DNA of 64,000 nucleotides, taken from assembly GCA_003600225.1 (NCBI GenBank), contig QZFT01000021.1, positions 62,001 through 126,000 of the forward strand, written 5' to 3'. This document shows, piece after piece, positions 42,270 to 51,380 of the stretch. The position numbers and the translations under genes are program-made. This stretch comes from Pseudonocardiaceae bacterium YIM PH 21723 (lineage in GTDB: Bacteria; Actinomycetota; Actinomycetes; Mycobacteriales; Pseudonocardiaceae). Numbering within the stretch: position 1 is the stretch's first letter; each line of letters starts with the position of its first letter. The notes beneath the pieces were generated by a model. It saw only the letters and a program-made list of their open reading frames with translations, did no database searches and was not told the DNA's origin.

Positions 42270-42899
42270 ATGGAGAGATACCTGTTGTCCAGCACGGAGT
42301 TCGAGCTCCGGCTACGAGTCGTCCAGCCTGCGCAGTGGACCCTGCCCACCCCCTGCCCCGAGTGGAACGTGCACCGGCTGGTCAACCACGTGACCCGGGG
42401 AAACCTCAACTATGTGGCCCTCATCGAGGGCGGAACCCGCGCGGAGTTCCTGCGGTTACGCGATGCCGACGCACTCGGCACCGACCCGCTGGCGGCCTAC
42501 ACGCGGTCCGTACGGGCCTGCGCGGAGGCCTTCGCCAGGCCGGGCGCGCTCGACCGCATCCTGGACTACCCCCTGGGCGAGGTGACCGGCCTGCAGGCAC
42601 TCGCCATCCGGACCACGGACAACGTCATTCACACCTGGGACCTCGCCCGCGCGATCGGCGCCACCGACACCCTCGACGCCGGGCTGGTCAGGTGGATCGG
42701 CGACCACTTCGACGAGATCTACGCCGGCCTACCCGAGGAGATGCTCCGCCGGTTCTTCGCCGCTCCCCACAAAGGGGCGTGCCCCGCCCCCCAGGACCGC
42801 CTGCTGCACCGCATGGGCAGGCGACCCGACCTGTGGTATCCAGGTGATCAACTCCGCCCAGCACAGGAAAAGCCATGCGCGCACTCGGCCTCGCCCTGA
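42270..42899 (+). CDS. TIGR03086-type DinB-fold protein
   Basis: A 209-aa member of the mycothiol-dependent maleylpyruvate isomerase/DinB superfamily (TIGR03086 branch). It has the N-terminal PCPEWNVHRLVNHV, with the metal-type His, and the later VIHTWDLARAIGA with a second His. Such proteins are thiol transferases or isomerases using mycothiol; the substrate is unknown. The last 25 bases overlap the next gene. Confidence 0.78.
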   Translation: MERYLLSSTEFELRLRVVQPAQWTLPTPCPEWNVHRLVNHVTRGNLNYVALIEGGTRAEFLRLRDADALGTDPLAAYTRSVRACAEAFARPGALDRILDYPLGEVTGLQALAIRTTDNVIHTWDLARAIGATDTLDAGLVRWIGDHFDEIYAGLPEEMLRRFFAAPHKGACPAPQDRLLHRMGRRPDLWYPGDQLRPAQEKPCAHSASP

Positions 42900-43870
42900 T
42901 CCTCCTCACCGCCCTGCTCCCCGCTCCCGCACAAGCGAGCACAACCACCTGCCAGGAGCTGCGTTACCCGGTCACCGTCGCCGGATCCCGGCAGACCATG
43001 GCGGGCACCCTCTGCGCACCGGCCAACGCCACGACGGTGCAGGTGCTCATCCCCGGCGCCACCTACAACCAGTCCTATTGGGACTATCCGTCCGGCGGCG
43101 TCTCCTACCGGGAGGCGATGAACCGGGCCGGCCACGCCACGCTGAACCTGGACCGGCTCGGCGCCGGCCGCAGTTCCCATCCACTGTCCACAATGGTCAC
43201 CGTTGACGTGATGGCGGACGCGATCCACCAGGTGCTCGGCACGCTGCGGCCCGGCTTCGACCGGGTGGTGCTGGTCGGCCACTCCCTGGGTTCGGTGCAC
43301 GCCGGAGTGACCGCTGCCCGGTACTCCGGCGAGGTGGACGCCGTCGTGCTGACCGGCGTCAGCCACCTGCTCAACGCCGTGGGCGCCGCGCCGTCCTTCC
43401 CGCAACTGGTGCCGGTGACCCCCCTGGACCCGCTGCTCGCCGAGCGGCACCTGGACCCCGGGTACATCACCACCCGCCCGGGGACCAGGGAGATCGCCTT
43501 CCACCGGCCGGCCCGGGTTCCGCAGGCCGCGCTGGACTACGACGAGGCGCATCGGGACGTGCTGGCCTCCGGTGAACTGCTCACCGCGTTCCCCCGGATC
43601 ACCCCGCTGGGCACCCACACCACGCAGATCACCCAGCCGGTCCTCCTGGTCAACGGACAGCTGGACGTCCTGTTCTGCGACGCACCGGCCGGCGCCGACT
43701 GCCGCAGCGCCGACAGACTGGTTCGCAGTGAGCAGGCCTACTTCCCGCAGACGACAAGGCTGGACGCCTTCGTACTACCCGAGGCGGGTCATGCGATGAA
43801 CTTCGCGCCCAACGCGGGGCGGTACCACCTCGCGGTCATCGACTGGCTGCGCTCGGCAGGGTTCCGCTGA
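42875..43870 (+). CDS. Secreted alpha/beta-hydrolase
   Basis: A 331-aa exported hydrolase. The signal peptide covers about residues 1-22 ending AQA. The nucleophile elbow is GHSLGS near residue 134, with the family-typical LDRLGAGRSS before it, LLVNGQLDVLFC for the acid, and EAGHAMNFAPNA for the His. Cysteines suggest disulfides. Likely an esterase or lipase-like enzyme. AGGAAAAG ribosome site before ATG 42875. Confidence 0.85.
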   Translation: MRALGLALILLTALLPAPAQASTTTCQELRYPVTVAGSRQTMAGTLCAPANATTVQVLIPGATYNQSYWDYPSGGVSYREAMNRAGHATLNLDRLGAGRSSHPLSTMVTVDVMADAIHQVLGTLRPGFDRVVLVGHSLGSVHAGVTAARYSGEVDAVVLTGVSHLLNAVGAAPSFPQLVPVTPLDPLLAERHLDPGYITTRPGTREIAFHRPARVPQAALDYDEAHRDVLASGELLTAFPRITPLGTHTTQITQPVLLVNGQLDVLFCDAPAGADCRSADRLVRSEQAYFPQTTRLDAFVLPEAGHAMNFAPNAGRYHLAVIDWLRSAGFR

Positions 43871-44720
43871 TCAGGGCATCGGTCACGAACTCCTCGATGC
43901 TGGTGGGCGTCGTCGTCCTGGCCGACCGGGGTTGCACCGCGGCCGTGTGCCCGGAGTTGATCGCCTCCGCCACCTCGACCATCAGCCCGGCGACACTCGC
44001 CGACACCCCCGCGTCACGCAGACCGGCGGCGAACTCGTCGAGCGACTGCCGGACGTAGCGCAGGTCCGGTCGGCCGGACAGCCCGCCGATCACCCGCGTC
44101 GCCTCGGCCATGCTCAGATCGCGTTCACCGTGCAGCTCCAGGATCTCGGCCGCCGGAGGACCGAGCAGGATCCGCGCCGCGGCATGGCCGATGTCGGCGG
44201 CGGCGATGAACGGCATGGCGATGTCCGGGTCGAACGGTGCCGCGATGACTCCCCGGTCCCGGATGGTGTCCGCGTGCCCGAGCAGGTTCTCCATGAAGTA
44301 CCCGGCCCGCAGGTGGGTGACCACCGCGTCGAGCGCGTCGATCCGGGTCTCCAGGTAGTGCAACCCGGCGACCGGTCCGGTGCCACCCGGTTTGTCCGCG
44401 CCCCAGCTGCTCAGCGTCACGATCCGCCCGGTACCGGCCGCGGCCAACGCAGCAGCCATGGCGTCGACGACCGCGTGCTGGTGGGCCGGGAAGTCGGGGC
44501 TGTCCGGGATGTAGTTGGGCTGCACCATGACGTATGCCCCCTCCGCACCGGCGAAGGCCGCGGTGAGCGCGGCCGGGTCATCCGGCTGCGCGATGACCGA
44601 TTCCACTCCTTCCAGCTCGACGGGACGACGACTCACTGCCCGGACGGCACGCCCGGCGCGGAGCAGTCCTGCGACCACTGCGCGCCCGGTCCGCCCGGTG
44701 GCTCCGGTGACAACGAACAT
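43836..44720 (-). CDS. NmrA-like NAD(P)-binding protein
   Basis: A 294-aa atypical short-chain dehydrogenase. The nucleotide motif is FVVTGATGRTGRAVVAGLLRAG at the N-terminus, and GRIVTLSSWGAD follows. No catalytic YxxxK is apparent, as in NmrA/quinone oxidoreductase 2-like proteins that sense NADP redox state. Divergent from an XRE regulator 87 bp away. The end overlaps the convergent hydrolase by 35 bases. Confidence 0.83.
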   Translation of the reverse strand: MFVVTGATGRTGRAVVAGLLRAGRAVRAVSRRPVELEGVESVIAQPDDPAALTAAFAGAEGAYVMVQPNYIPDSPDFPAHQHAVVDAMAAALAAAGTGRIVTLSSWGADKPGGTGPVAGLHYLETRIDALDAVVTHLRAGYFMENLLGHADTIRDRGVIAAPFDPDIAMPFIAAADIGHAAARILLGPPAAEILELHGERDLSMAEATRVIGGLSGRPDLRYVRQSLDEFAAGLRDAGVSASVAGLMVEVAEAINSGHTAAVQPRSARTTTPTSIEEFVTDALISGTLPSAASR

Positions 44721-44807
44721 GGTCACGACGCTAGATGCGGGTGCCACGGCCGGGGGTAGTACCGCCACACCCACCCCACGGCCCTTGATCACCTCTAGGG
44801 TGGGGCC

Positions 44808-45599
44808 ATGGCGAGTGCACTCGGCGAGTTCCTCCGCGCCCGGCGATCGCTGGTCCGGCCCGAGCAGGTCGGCCTGGAACCGGGCGGAGCACGTCAGGTC
44901 CCCGGGCTGCGCCGGGACGAGGTCGCGTTGCTGGCCGGGGTAAGTACCGACTACTACGTGCAGCTGGAGCAGGGCCGCGAGCGGCGGCCCTCCGTCCAGG
45001 TGCTGGACGCGCTCGCCAAGGCCTTGCTGCTCGACCTCGACACCCACTCCCACCTGCGCGGACTGGTCGCGGTCGACCCGGTCCCCGCGCCCGCGCCGAC
45101 CGACCACGGGCTGCTCACCGAGCTGATCCAGCGCTGGCCGGACACGCCGGCCATGCTGGTCACGCCGTGGCTGGACGTCATCGCCCGCAATCCGCTCGCC
45201 GACGCCCTGTACGCGGGGCTGCGGTACCGGGACAACCTGGCGCGGATGGCGTTCCTGGACGAGAAGGTCGCCGAGCTCATCGAGGACGCCGGGCAGCTCG
45301 CCCGCTGTACCGCCGCCTCGCTGCGGGCCGCCGCCGGCCGGGAACCGCACCCACCCGAACTGGTGGAGTTGATCAGCGAGCTCACCCTGCGCAGCGCCGC
45401 GTTCCGCCCGATGTGGGCGCGGCACGACGTGCATCGCAAGGGCAGCGCGGTCAAACGGTTCCGGCACGCTACCGCCGGAGTGCTGACGTTGCACCAGCAC
45501 GTGCTCCGGCTGCCCGATCACGCCGGGCTGGAAGTCTGGGTCTACCAGGCCGAACCCGGATCCGACTCGGAGCGGGCGCTCCAGCGGCTGAAGGCCTGA
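44808..45599 (+). CDS. XRE-family regulator with MmyB-like ligand domain
   Basis: A 263-aa regulator of the same family as the one at 29962. The helix-turn-helix is GLRRDEVALLAGVSTDYYVQLEQGRE (core RRDEVALLAGVSTDYYVQLE), followed by the MmyB ligand domain (WLDVIARNPLADALYAGL, FRPMWARHDVHRKGSAVKRF). Divergent from the NmrA-like gene, which is the likely target. Confidence 0.87.
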   Translation: MASALGEFLRARRSLVRPEQVGLEPGGARQVPGLRRDEVALLAGVSTDYYVQLEQGRERRPSVQVLDALAKALLLDLDTHSHLRGLVAVDPVPAPAPTDHGLLTELIQRWPDTPAMLVTPWLDVIARNPLADALYAGLRYRDNLARMAFLDEKVAELIEDAGQLARCTAASLRAAAGREPHPPELVELISELTLRSAAFRPMWARHDVHRKGSAVKRFRHATAGVLTLHQHVLRLPDHAGLEVWVYQAEPGSDSERALQRLKA

Positions 45600-45603
45600 C
45601 GAC

Positions 45604-45632
45604 GGGACGTCGGTGGGGCGAGCCGACGTCCC
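45604..45632. terminator. Bidirectional terminator between convergent genes
   Basis: GGGACGTCGG pairs perfectly with CCGACGTCCC across a 9-base loop, in the 42-bp gap between the XRE stop and the protease stop. Confidence 0.75.
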
Positions 45633-45641
45633 AACGAACGA

Positions 45642-47168
45642 TCAGGCCTTGGTCAGCGAGCAACCCGGGCGGTTCAGGTCGAACTCCGAACCGGGCGCCA
45701 GGCAGGCGACCAGCGCGGACGTCTGCTGACCGTACTTGCGGTCCTTGACCGCCTGCGGCTTCCCGCCGACGACCTCGCAGGGGTTGTCCTGCGTGCACAG
45801 CTCACCGTTGTCGTTGCCGGTGTTGTGCACGCCGATCACCTCGCCGGTCTTCACCGAGACCAGCGGGGAACCGGAGGCGCCGTGCGTGGGATCGCAGTTG
45901 CCCACCTGGTAGCGCAGCGAGTCCTTCTGCGTGTAGCCCGCCTCGCGCAGTTCCGGCACGACCGCGTCCAGGGTGCACTCGAAGGTGCGCTGCGCGTGTG
46001 CCGCGGGGATGGTGAACTTCTCCCCCGCCTTGGCGGGTGCGGTGGCCAGCGGGAAGACCTTGGCGCCGTCGGTCTTGAGCTGGGCGTAGGTCTTGTCCAG
46101 CCGGTAGAGGGCCACATCGGTGCCGGTCATGGTGGCGTACAACAGCTTGGTCGTCGTCGCGCGGGCCTTCGTCAGGCCCTCGGTGCCCAGGATGACCACC
46201 TTCTGGAGCTCGGCGCGGTTGGCGAACGCCGCCCCCGGGGCGGGCAGGTCACCGGTGACGCAGTGGCCGTTGGTCAGCAGCAGTGCCGGATCGGTGTCTT
46301 TGGTGGCGGGCGGCCGGACCACGGAACCGGAGCAGCCACCGATCTGGGCCGCGCCCTCGATCGGCGCGCCCTGCCAGGGCACGAACTTCTCCGGAGCCGC
46401 CATGGTGTCGGCGATCCACTGGCGGAACGCGGCCACGTTCACGTAGATCCCGGGGCCATCGCCGGGCCCGCTCACCAGGCCGGCGAGGGCGAACGAGTCA
46501 CCGTTCTTCAGCAGCGCGGGACCACCGGAGTCCATGTTGGTGGGCGCCACACTGCCGTCCACGGCGCCGATACACAGTTCCTGGTCCGGGATGGACGCCG
46601 AGCAGTGGTCCTGGGACTGGAGCTGGGTGTCCGCCTCCCGCAGCTTGTCCGGGAAGCACTTCGGCTCCAGCTGATCGCAGGTCATGCCCCAGCCGAGGAT
46701 GCGCATGCCGGCGCCGACAGCCGGGGTCTTGTCGATCATCGGGATCGGCGTGGCCTTCGCGGGCTGCCGCAGCTTCATCAGCGCCACGTCACCGTCCCGG
46801 ACGCCGCCGGGGTGCTTGACGAACCGCTCCACCGAGAGCAACTCGCCGCCGCTGGAGGCGGACGTGGAGCCGAGCCGGACCTGCCACAACTCGGGGCGGC
46901 CGGACTCCGTCTGGTCGAGGACCTTCATACAGTGCCCGGCGGTGATGACCCACTGCGGCGCGATGAGGGTGGCGCCGCAGCCGTGGTCGTCCGGGCGCGG
47001 CGATTCGGGGCGCTGGAACGAGCCGGTGAAGGCGTACGGGCTCGGGGATTCGGTACCACCCTGGATATCGCGCACCGGAGAGATGGACAGGATGTCCGTC
47101 GAACTCAGTGCGGCGACACCCAGCACTCCGGCAACGAGCGCGGAGGCGATCAGAACACGGGGATGCAC
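45642..47168 (-). CDS. Secreted protein with two tandem serine protease domains
   Basis: A 508-aa exported protein with an N-terminal signal/anchor (about residues 1-21). Domain 1 is trypsin-like (S1A) with His79 (TAGHC), Asp127 (DGDVALMKL) and Ser214 (DSGGP). Domain 2 is a second chymotrypsin-fold domain with His302 (TNGHC), Asp351 (GTDVALYRL) and Ser432 (GASGSP). Both triads look complete, so both may be active. GTG 47168 has GGAG 7 bases upstream. Single-domain relatives are common; two different domains in one chain are not. Confidence 0.85.
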   Translation of the reverse strand: MHPRVLIASALVAGVLGVAALSSTDILSISPVRDIQGGTESPSPYAFTGSFQRPESPRPDDHGCGATLIAPQWVITAGHCMKVLDQTESGRPELWQVRLGSTSASSGGELLSVERFVKHPGGVRDGDVALMKLRQPAKATPIPMIDKTPAVGAGMRILGWGMTCDQLEPKCFPDKLREADTQLQSQDHCSASIPDQELCIGAVDGSVAPTNMDSGGPALLKNGDSFALAGLVSGPGDGPGIYVNVAAFRQWIADTMAAPEKFVPWQGAPIEGAAQIGGCSGSVVRPPATKDTDPALLLTNGHCVTGDLPAPGAAFANRAELQKVVILGTEGLTKARATTTKLLYATMTGTDVALYRLDKTYAQLKTDGAKVFPLATAPAKAGEKFTIPAAHAQRTFECTLDAVVPELREAGYTQKDSLRYQVGNCDPTHGASGSPLVSVKTGEVIGVHNTGNDNGELCTQDNPCEVVGGKPQAVKDRKYGQQTSALVACLAPGSEFDLNRPGCSLTKA

Positions 47169-47335
47169 AGGGATACTCCATTCAGGATGAAGCGCTTACC
47201 CCGATCAGCGTGCGAGCCGAATGTCCTTGGCACGCCTGGGGATCGTCCGGATTCCGTTACAGATCCGTAGCCCGCGGCATACCGGCGGTATCCCGGACCA
47301 TTGCCGGGACCGGTCACGGGTGTCAGGATGGCCCG

Positions 47336-48202
47336 GTGACCACCTTCTTCACCTCCGTCGACGAGGTGTCCAGCCGGTTGGCCGAGGCCGGGTACCTGGC
47401 ATCCAACGCCGTCGCCACCACCGTGTTCCTGGCCGACCGGCTCGGCAAGCCGCTGCTGGTCGAGGGACCGGCGGGCGTCGGCAAGACCGAGCTGGCCAAG
47501 GCGGTCGCCCAGGTCACCGGATCCCGGCTGGTCCGCCTGCAGTGCTACGAGGGCGTGGACGAGTCCCGGGCGCTGTACGAGTGGAACCACGCCAAGCAGC
47601 TGCTGCGGATCACCGCCGGGCGGGACGAGACGTGGGAGGACGCCCGCACCGACATCTTCAGCGAGGAGTTCCTGCTGCCCCGGCCGCTGCTCACCGCGAT
47701 CCGCGGCAGCGAGCCGACCGTGCTGCTGATCGACGAGACCGACAAGGCCGACGTCGAGGTGGAGGGGCTGCTGCTGGAGGTGCTCGGCGACTTCCAGGTC
47801 ACCGTCCCGGAGCTGGGCACCATCACCGCCGAGCAACGGCCGTTCGCCGTGCTGACCTCCAACGCGACCCGGGAACTGTCCGAGGCGCTGCGCCGCCGGT
47901 GCCTGTTCCTGCACATCGACTTTCCGGATGAGGACCTGGAGAAGCGCATCGTGCTGACCCGGGTGCCCGGCATCGACCGGGACCTCGCCACTTCCGTGGT
48001 CCGGGTGGTCAACGCGTTGCGGGCGATGGACCTGCGCAAGGCCCCGTCGGTGGCCGAGACCATCGACTGGGCCCGCACGCTGCTGGAACTCGGTGCCGAG
48101 AGCCTCGACGAGCACCTCGTCCGGGAGAGCCTGGGCGTGATCGTCAAGCACCAGGAGGACATGATCAAGGTGGGCCAGAAGCTGGAGCTGGACAAGCTAT
48201 GA
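47336..48202 (+). CDS. MoxR-family AAA+ ATPase
   Basis: A 288-aa AAA+ ATPase. Walker A is GPAGVGKTEL near residue 43, Walker B is VLLIDETDKAD near 130, followed by sensor 1 LTSNATRELSEALRRR with the arginine finger region. MoxR proteins work as chaperones that mature metal enzymes or complexes together with a VWA partner, which is the next gene (ATGA overlap). GTG 47336 fits the family start. Confidence 0.88.
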   Translation: MTTFFTSVDEVSSRLAEAGYLASNAVATTVFLADRLGKPLLVEGPAGVGKTELAKAVAQVTGSRLVRLQCYEGVDESRALYEWNHAKQLLRITAGRDETWEDARTDIFSEEFLLPRPLLTAIRGSEPTVLLIDETDKADVEVEGLLLEVLGDFQVTVPELGTITAEQRPFAVLTSNATRELSEALRRRCLFLHIDFPDEDLEKRIVLTRVPGIDRDLATSVVRVVNALRAMDLRKAPSVAETIDWARTLLELGAESLDEHLVRESLGVIVKHQEDMIKVGQKLELDKL

Positions 48203-49545
48203 GCGGGGTGGCCCAGCGGCTGACCGAGTTCGTCCAGACGTTGCGCACCAAGGGTTTCCAGATCGGGCCGGGCGAGACCGTGGACGCGGCGGAGGCGTTG
48301 CAGGTACTCGGGCTGGACGATCGGGAACGCGCCCGCGAAGGGCTGGCCGCCTGCCTGATCCGCAAGGAGGGGCAGCGCGCCGTCTTCGACTCGACCTTCG
48401 AGCTGTTCTTCCCCCTGGGCGTCGGCGCTCCGGAACAGGCGCGGCACGAGGACATCACCCTCGACGAGCTGAACGACCGGCTGATCACCGCGTTCGCCAC
48501 CGATGACGAGCCGCAGCTGCGGCAACTCGCGGGCCAGGCGGTCGACGCGTTCGGCGAATACGGGCAGAACGGCTCCGGGCTCAAGGGGTGGTCGATTCAC
48601 CAGACCCTGGACCGGGTTCAGCCGCAGACGCTGATCGTCCGGGTGCTGGCCGCCATGCAGGCCGACCCCGGGTTCACCGAGCGGCTGGCCCGCGACGAGG
48701 TCCGCCGCCGGGTGCAGCGGTTCCGCGAGCTCGTGCACGACGAGGCGCTCCGCCGGGTCGCCGAGCTCCGCGGCCGCAAGACCCTCGCCGACGTCGCCGT
48801 GCCACCCGCCCCCGACCAGCTGGACTTCCTGCGGGCCGGGCAGGTCGCCGAGCTGCGCAAGGTGGTGCAGCCCCTGGCGCGGATGCTCGCCACCCGGCTC
48901 GCCGCACGCAGGCGCCGGGCCGCACGCGGTCAGATCGACCTGCGCCGGACGCTGCGCGGCTCGCTGTCCACCGGCGGCGTGCCGATGAAACCGGTGTACC
49001 GGCGGCACAAGCCGGGCAGGCCGGAGATCGTGCTGCTGTGCGACATGTCCGGCTCGGTGGCCGGTTTCGCCAACTTCACCATGCTGCTGGTGCAGGCGTT
49101 GCGCGACCAGTTCAGCAAGATCCGGGTGTTCGCCTTCGTCGACGGGATGGACGAGGTGACCCATCTGGTCACCGCGGGCGTCGCCGACCCGGCCGCGCTC
49201 GGTGCCCGGATCCTCAGCGAGGCCAACGTGATCCGCTGGTACGGGCACAGCGAGTACGGGCGGGCGTTCGACGAGTTCGCCGAGCGGTACGCCGACGTCA
49301 TCGGCCCCAAGACCTCGGTACTGATCCTCGGCGACGCGCGCAACAACAACGCCGACCCGAAGGTCGCCACGTTGCGGCGGATCATCGCTCCGGCTCGCCG
49401 GGCGTTCTGGCTGAACCCGGAGCACCGGAAGCAGTGGGGCACCGGCGATTCCGCCACGGACGAGTACACCGAGGTGATCGAGATGCACGAGTGCCGCAAC
49501 GCGCGGCAGCTCGGCACGCTGGTCTCCCGGCTGATCCCGGTCTAG
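48199..49545 (+). CDS. VWA-domain protein (CoxE-like)
   Basis: A 448-aa cytoplasmic VWA protein. The MIDAS metal motif is LLCDMSGSVAGF near residue 280 (DxSxS), within a C-terminal VWA domain of about 190 residues; the N-terminal half is helical and charged. Similar proteins pair with MoxR ATPases, as here, to remodel target proteins. The client is not evident from the neighbours. Confidence 0.86.
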   Translation: MSGVAQRLTEFVQTLRTKGFQIGPGETVDAAEALQVLGLDDRERAREGLAACLIRKEGQRAVFDSTFELFFPLGVGAPEQARHEDITLDELNDRLITAFATDDEPQLRQLAGQAVDAFGEYGQNGSGLKGWSIHQTLDRVQPQTLIVRVLAAMQADPGFTERLARDEVRRRVQRFRELVHDEALRRVAELRGRKTLADVAVPPAPDQLDFLRAGQVAELRKVVQPLARMLATRLAARRRRAARGQIDLRRTLRGSLSTGGVPMKPVYRRHKPGRPEIVLLCDMSGSVAGFANFTMLLVQALRDQFSKIRVFAFVDGMDEVTHLVTAGVADPAALGARILSEANVIRWYGHSEYGRAFDEFAERYADVIGPKTSVLILGDARNNNADPKVATLRRIIAPARRAFWLNPEHRKQWGTGDSATDEYTEVIEMHECRNARQLGTLVSRLIPV

Positions 49546-49899
49546 CTACGCGGACTGCCAGAGCTCGATCCGGTTGCCCTCCGGATCGGTGACCCAGCCG
49601 AAGCGGCCGATACCGGCCATCTCCTGGACCTCCTCGGCCACATTGGCGCCCCGGCTGCGCAGCTGCGCGAGCATCGCGCCCAGGTCACGGACCCGGAAGT
49701 TCAGCATCGTCTGCTGTGACGGGGAGCCGAAATAGCCGGTTCCGGCCTCGAACGGCGCGAAGACCGTCGGGCCCGTCTCCTGCTGCCACACGCCGTTCTC
49801 GTCGATGTCGAGGCCCAGGCAGTCCCGGTACCAGGCTCCCAGAGCCGCCGGGTCCGCGGAGCGGATGAAGTAACCACCGATGCCGAGCACACGTTCCAT
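49546..49899 (-). CDS. VOC-family (glyoxalase-like) protein
   Basis: A 117-aa single VOC domain (GIGGYFIRSADPAALGAWYRD, MLNFRVRDLGAMLAQLRSRG, WVTDPEGNRIELWQ). The metal-type Glu in IELW is present. The substrate is unknown. The stop touches the convergent VWA stop (TAGCTA). Confidence 0.86.
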   Translation of the reverse strand: MERVLGIGGYFIRSADPAALGAWYRDCLGLDIDENGVWQQETGPTVFAPFEAGTGYFGSPSQQTMLNFRVRDLGAMLAQLRSRGANVAEEVQEMAGIGRFGWVTDPEGNRIELWQSA

Positions 49900-49990
49900 G
49901 TGGCGATCCTGCCATGCACTACGGTGATGGCTGACACCTCACGCCGTGTCGCAGTGGCACAGGCGGGGGTCCTCGGTATTGGGTATTCGC

Positions 49991-51175
49991 ATGACCGTTG
50001 GCACGCCATCAGCACACGAGCCGCAGCACACTCAACCGCAAGACCTCGAGGCAGCGTTGAACTGCCCGGTCTGTGCGGCAGAGGGCGTGATCAACCACCC
50101 CCCATCTCAAGATCAACCACCGGCCGAACGCCCCAAGGCCGAGGAACCGCCGGTCGAGGAGCCCGCAGCTCCCGAGCCGGTCGAGCAGCCTGCTCCGGCG
50201 CCGGCCACTGACCAGTACGGCCTGCGCCGGCTGCGCATCAGCCACCGCGCCTACCTGGAGAAGGCCCTGCCCTACCTGGTGGAGAAGAACCTCGGTTCCT
50301 CGCCGCAGGTCCGGCTGTTCGCCCTGGTCTGTCTCACCCGGGCCGCCCGTTCCGGTACCGGAAACCTGGTCGGCGACGACCTGCGCCGCCTGCGCCTGAC
50401 GGACGGGGTCGCCGCGTTGCGCGAGCTGTCCGCGCCGGGCTGGCTGACCTGCGACACCGATGTCATGACCGCCACCCCGGAGCACCCGGCCGGCTACGTG
50501 CTGCCGGAGTTCACCGAGAACCCGTGGCAGATGGGCAAGGTCAGCGCCAAGCGGATCTCCGGCTGGGTCAGTGACGTGGTCAGCCACCGCAGGCTGCGCA
50601 AGGTCAACCACCAGGCGAGGCTGGCCGCGGTGCACCTCACCGCGCACTCCGACGTGGCCGGCTCGTCGACCGTGTCGGCCGCAGACATGGCGAAGTTCTG
50701 TCTGGCCAAGGGACCCGGTGACGTGGTCGACCTGGTCAAGGTGCTGCTGCAGGCCGGTTGGCTCACCGGCGTCGCCCCCGCCGGGGCGGGCAGCCTGACG
50801 GTCACCCTGTCCACCGACGCGCAGAAGTACGTCGCCGCGCCGGAGCAGGCGCCCACCGAGCCGCCGGTTCCCGGCAGCCGCCGCCAGGTCGCCAAGGAGG
50901 CGGTCCACTGGTCGATGGACCGGCGGATCTCCGAGGGCCGCAAGCTGACCGAGGGCCGCGAGCAGGAGATCGCCGACTGGATCCAGAAGTTCCGCGACGT
51001 GCACAATCACGGCCCGTCCTGGGGTGCGGTCGCCGCGCACCTGGGCTGGCCGCGCCGGCACGGGCCGGAGCGCCAGGCTGCGAACGGCGCCATCGAACTG
51101 CTGCTGAAGGAAGACTGGCTGGCCGGCCAGGGCGTGCCCTACGGCCTGCGCCCCGGCTCCCGGTACGAGGCCTGA
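49991..51175 (+). CDS. Protein of unknown function, 395 aa
   Basis: I do not recognise this protein. It opens with a Cys pair (CPVCAAEG), then a Pro/Glu-rich low-complexity stretch (about residues 35-70), then a basic, helix-rich body with winged-helix-like segments (LRRLRLTDGVAALRELSAPGWLT; VSAADMAKFCLAKGPGDVVDLVKVLLQAGWLTG). The end (about 315-395) contains IADWIQKFRDVHNHGPSWGAVAAHLGW, which looks like a further DNA-binding-type helical domain. A nucleoid or transcription factor role is a guess. ATG 49991; codons upstream are weak. Confidence 0.7.
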   Translation: MTVGTPSAHEPQHTQPQDLEAALNCPVCAAEGVINHPPSQDQPPAERPKAEEPPVEEPAAPEPVEQPAPAPATDQYGLRRLRISHRAYLEKALPYLVEKNLGSSPQVRLFALVCLTRAARSGTGNLVGDDLRRLRLTDGVAALRELSAPGWLTCDTDVMTATPEHPAGYVLPEFTENPWQMGKVSAKRISGWVSDVVSHRRLRKVNHQARLAAVHLTAHSDVAGSSTVSAADMAKFCLAKGPGDVVDLVKVLLQAGWLTGVAPAGAGSLTVTLSTDAQKYVAAPEQAPTEPPVPGSRRQVAKEAVHWSMDRRISEGRKLTEGREQEIADWIQKFRDVHNHGPSWGAVAAHLGWPRRHGPERQAANGAIELLLKEDWLAGQGVPYGLRPGSRYEA

Positions 51176-51186
51176 CCTTCGTTCTC

Positions 51187-51243
51187 CCCGGAGTGGGCGA
51201 TGTTCGCGGCGAGGAACGAGCCCCGAACATCGCCAACTCCGGG
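51187..51243. repeat. Hairpin repeat, CGATGTTCG family, copy 1
   Basis: Arms 51187-51206 and 51224-51243 pair over 20 bases with one mismatch, across a 17-base loop. The stem carries GGCGATGTTCG. Related copies are at 51321 and 61373. It follows the 395-aa gene and could end its transcript. Confidence 0.75.
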
Positions 51244-51320
51244 ACCACGGTGTCCAGGTGGAGACGTCGTGCGGCGTACGGAGATGAGCGTGTTCCGTGC
51301 GAGACGCTCTGAAGGCGTGC

Positions 51321-51369
51321 CCGAAGTTGGCGATGTTCGGTAAAGGGCGCCGAACATCGCCAACTTCGG
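51321..51369. repeat. Hairpin repeat, CGATGTTCG family, copy 2
   Basis: A perfect 20-bp stem, CCGAAGTTGGCGATGTTCGG with its complement at 51350-51369, and a 9-base loop. It lies just past the ilvD stop on the opposite strand, so it may terminate ilvD transcription. Confidence 0.8.
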
Positions 51370-51380
51370 AGGCCGGGGTC

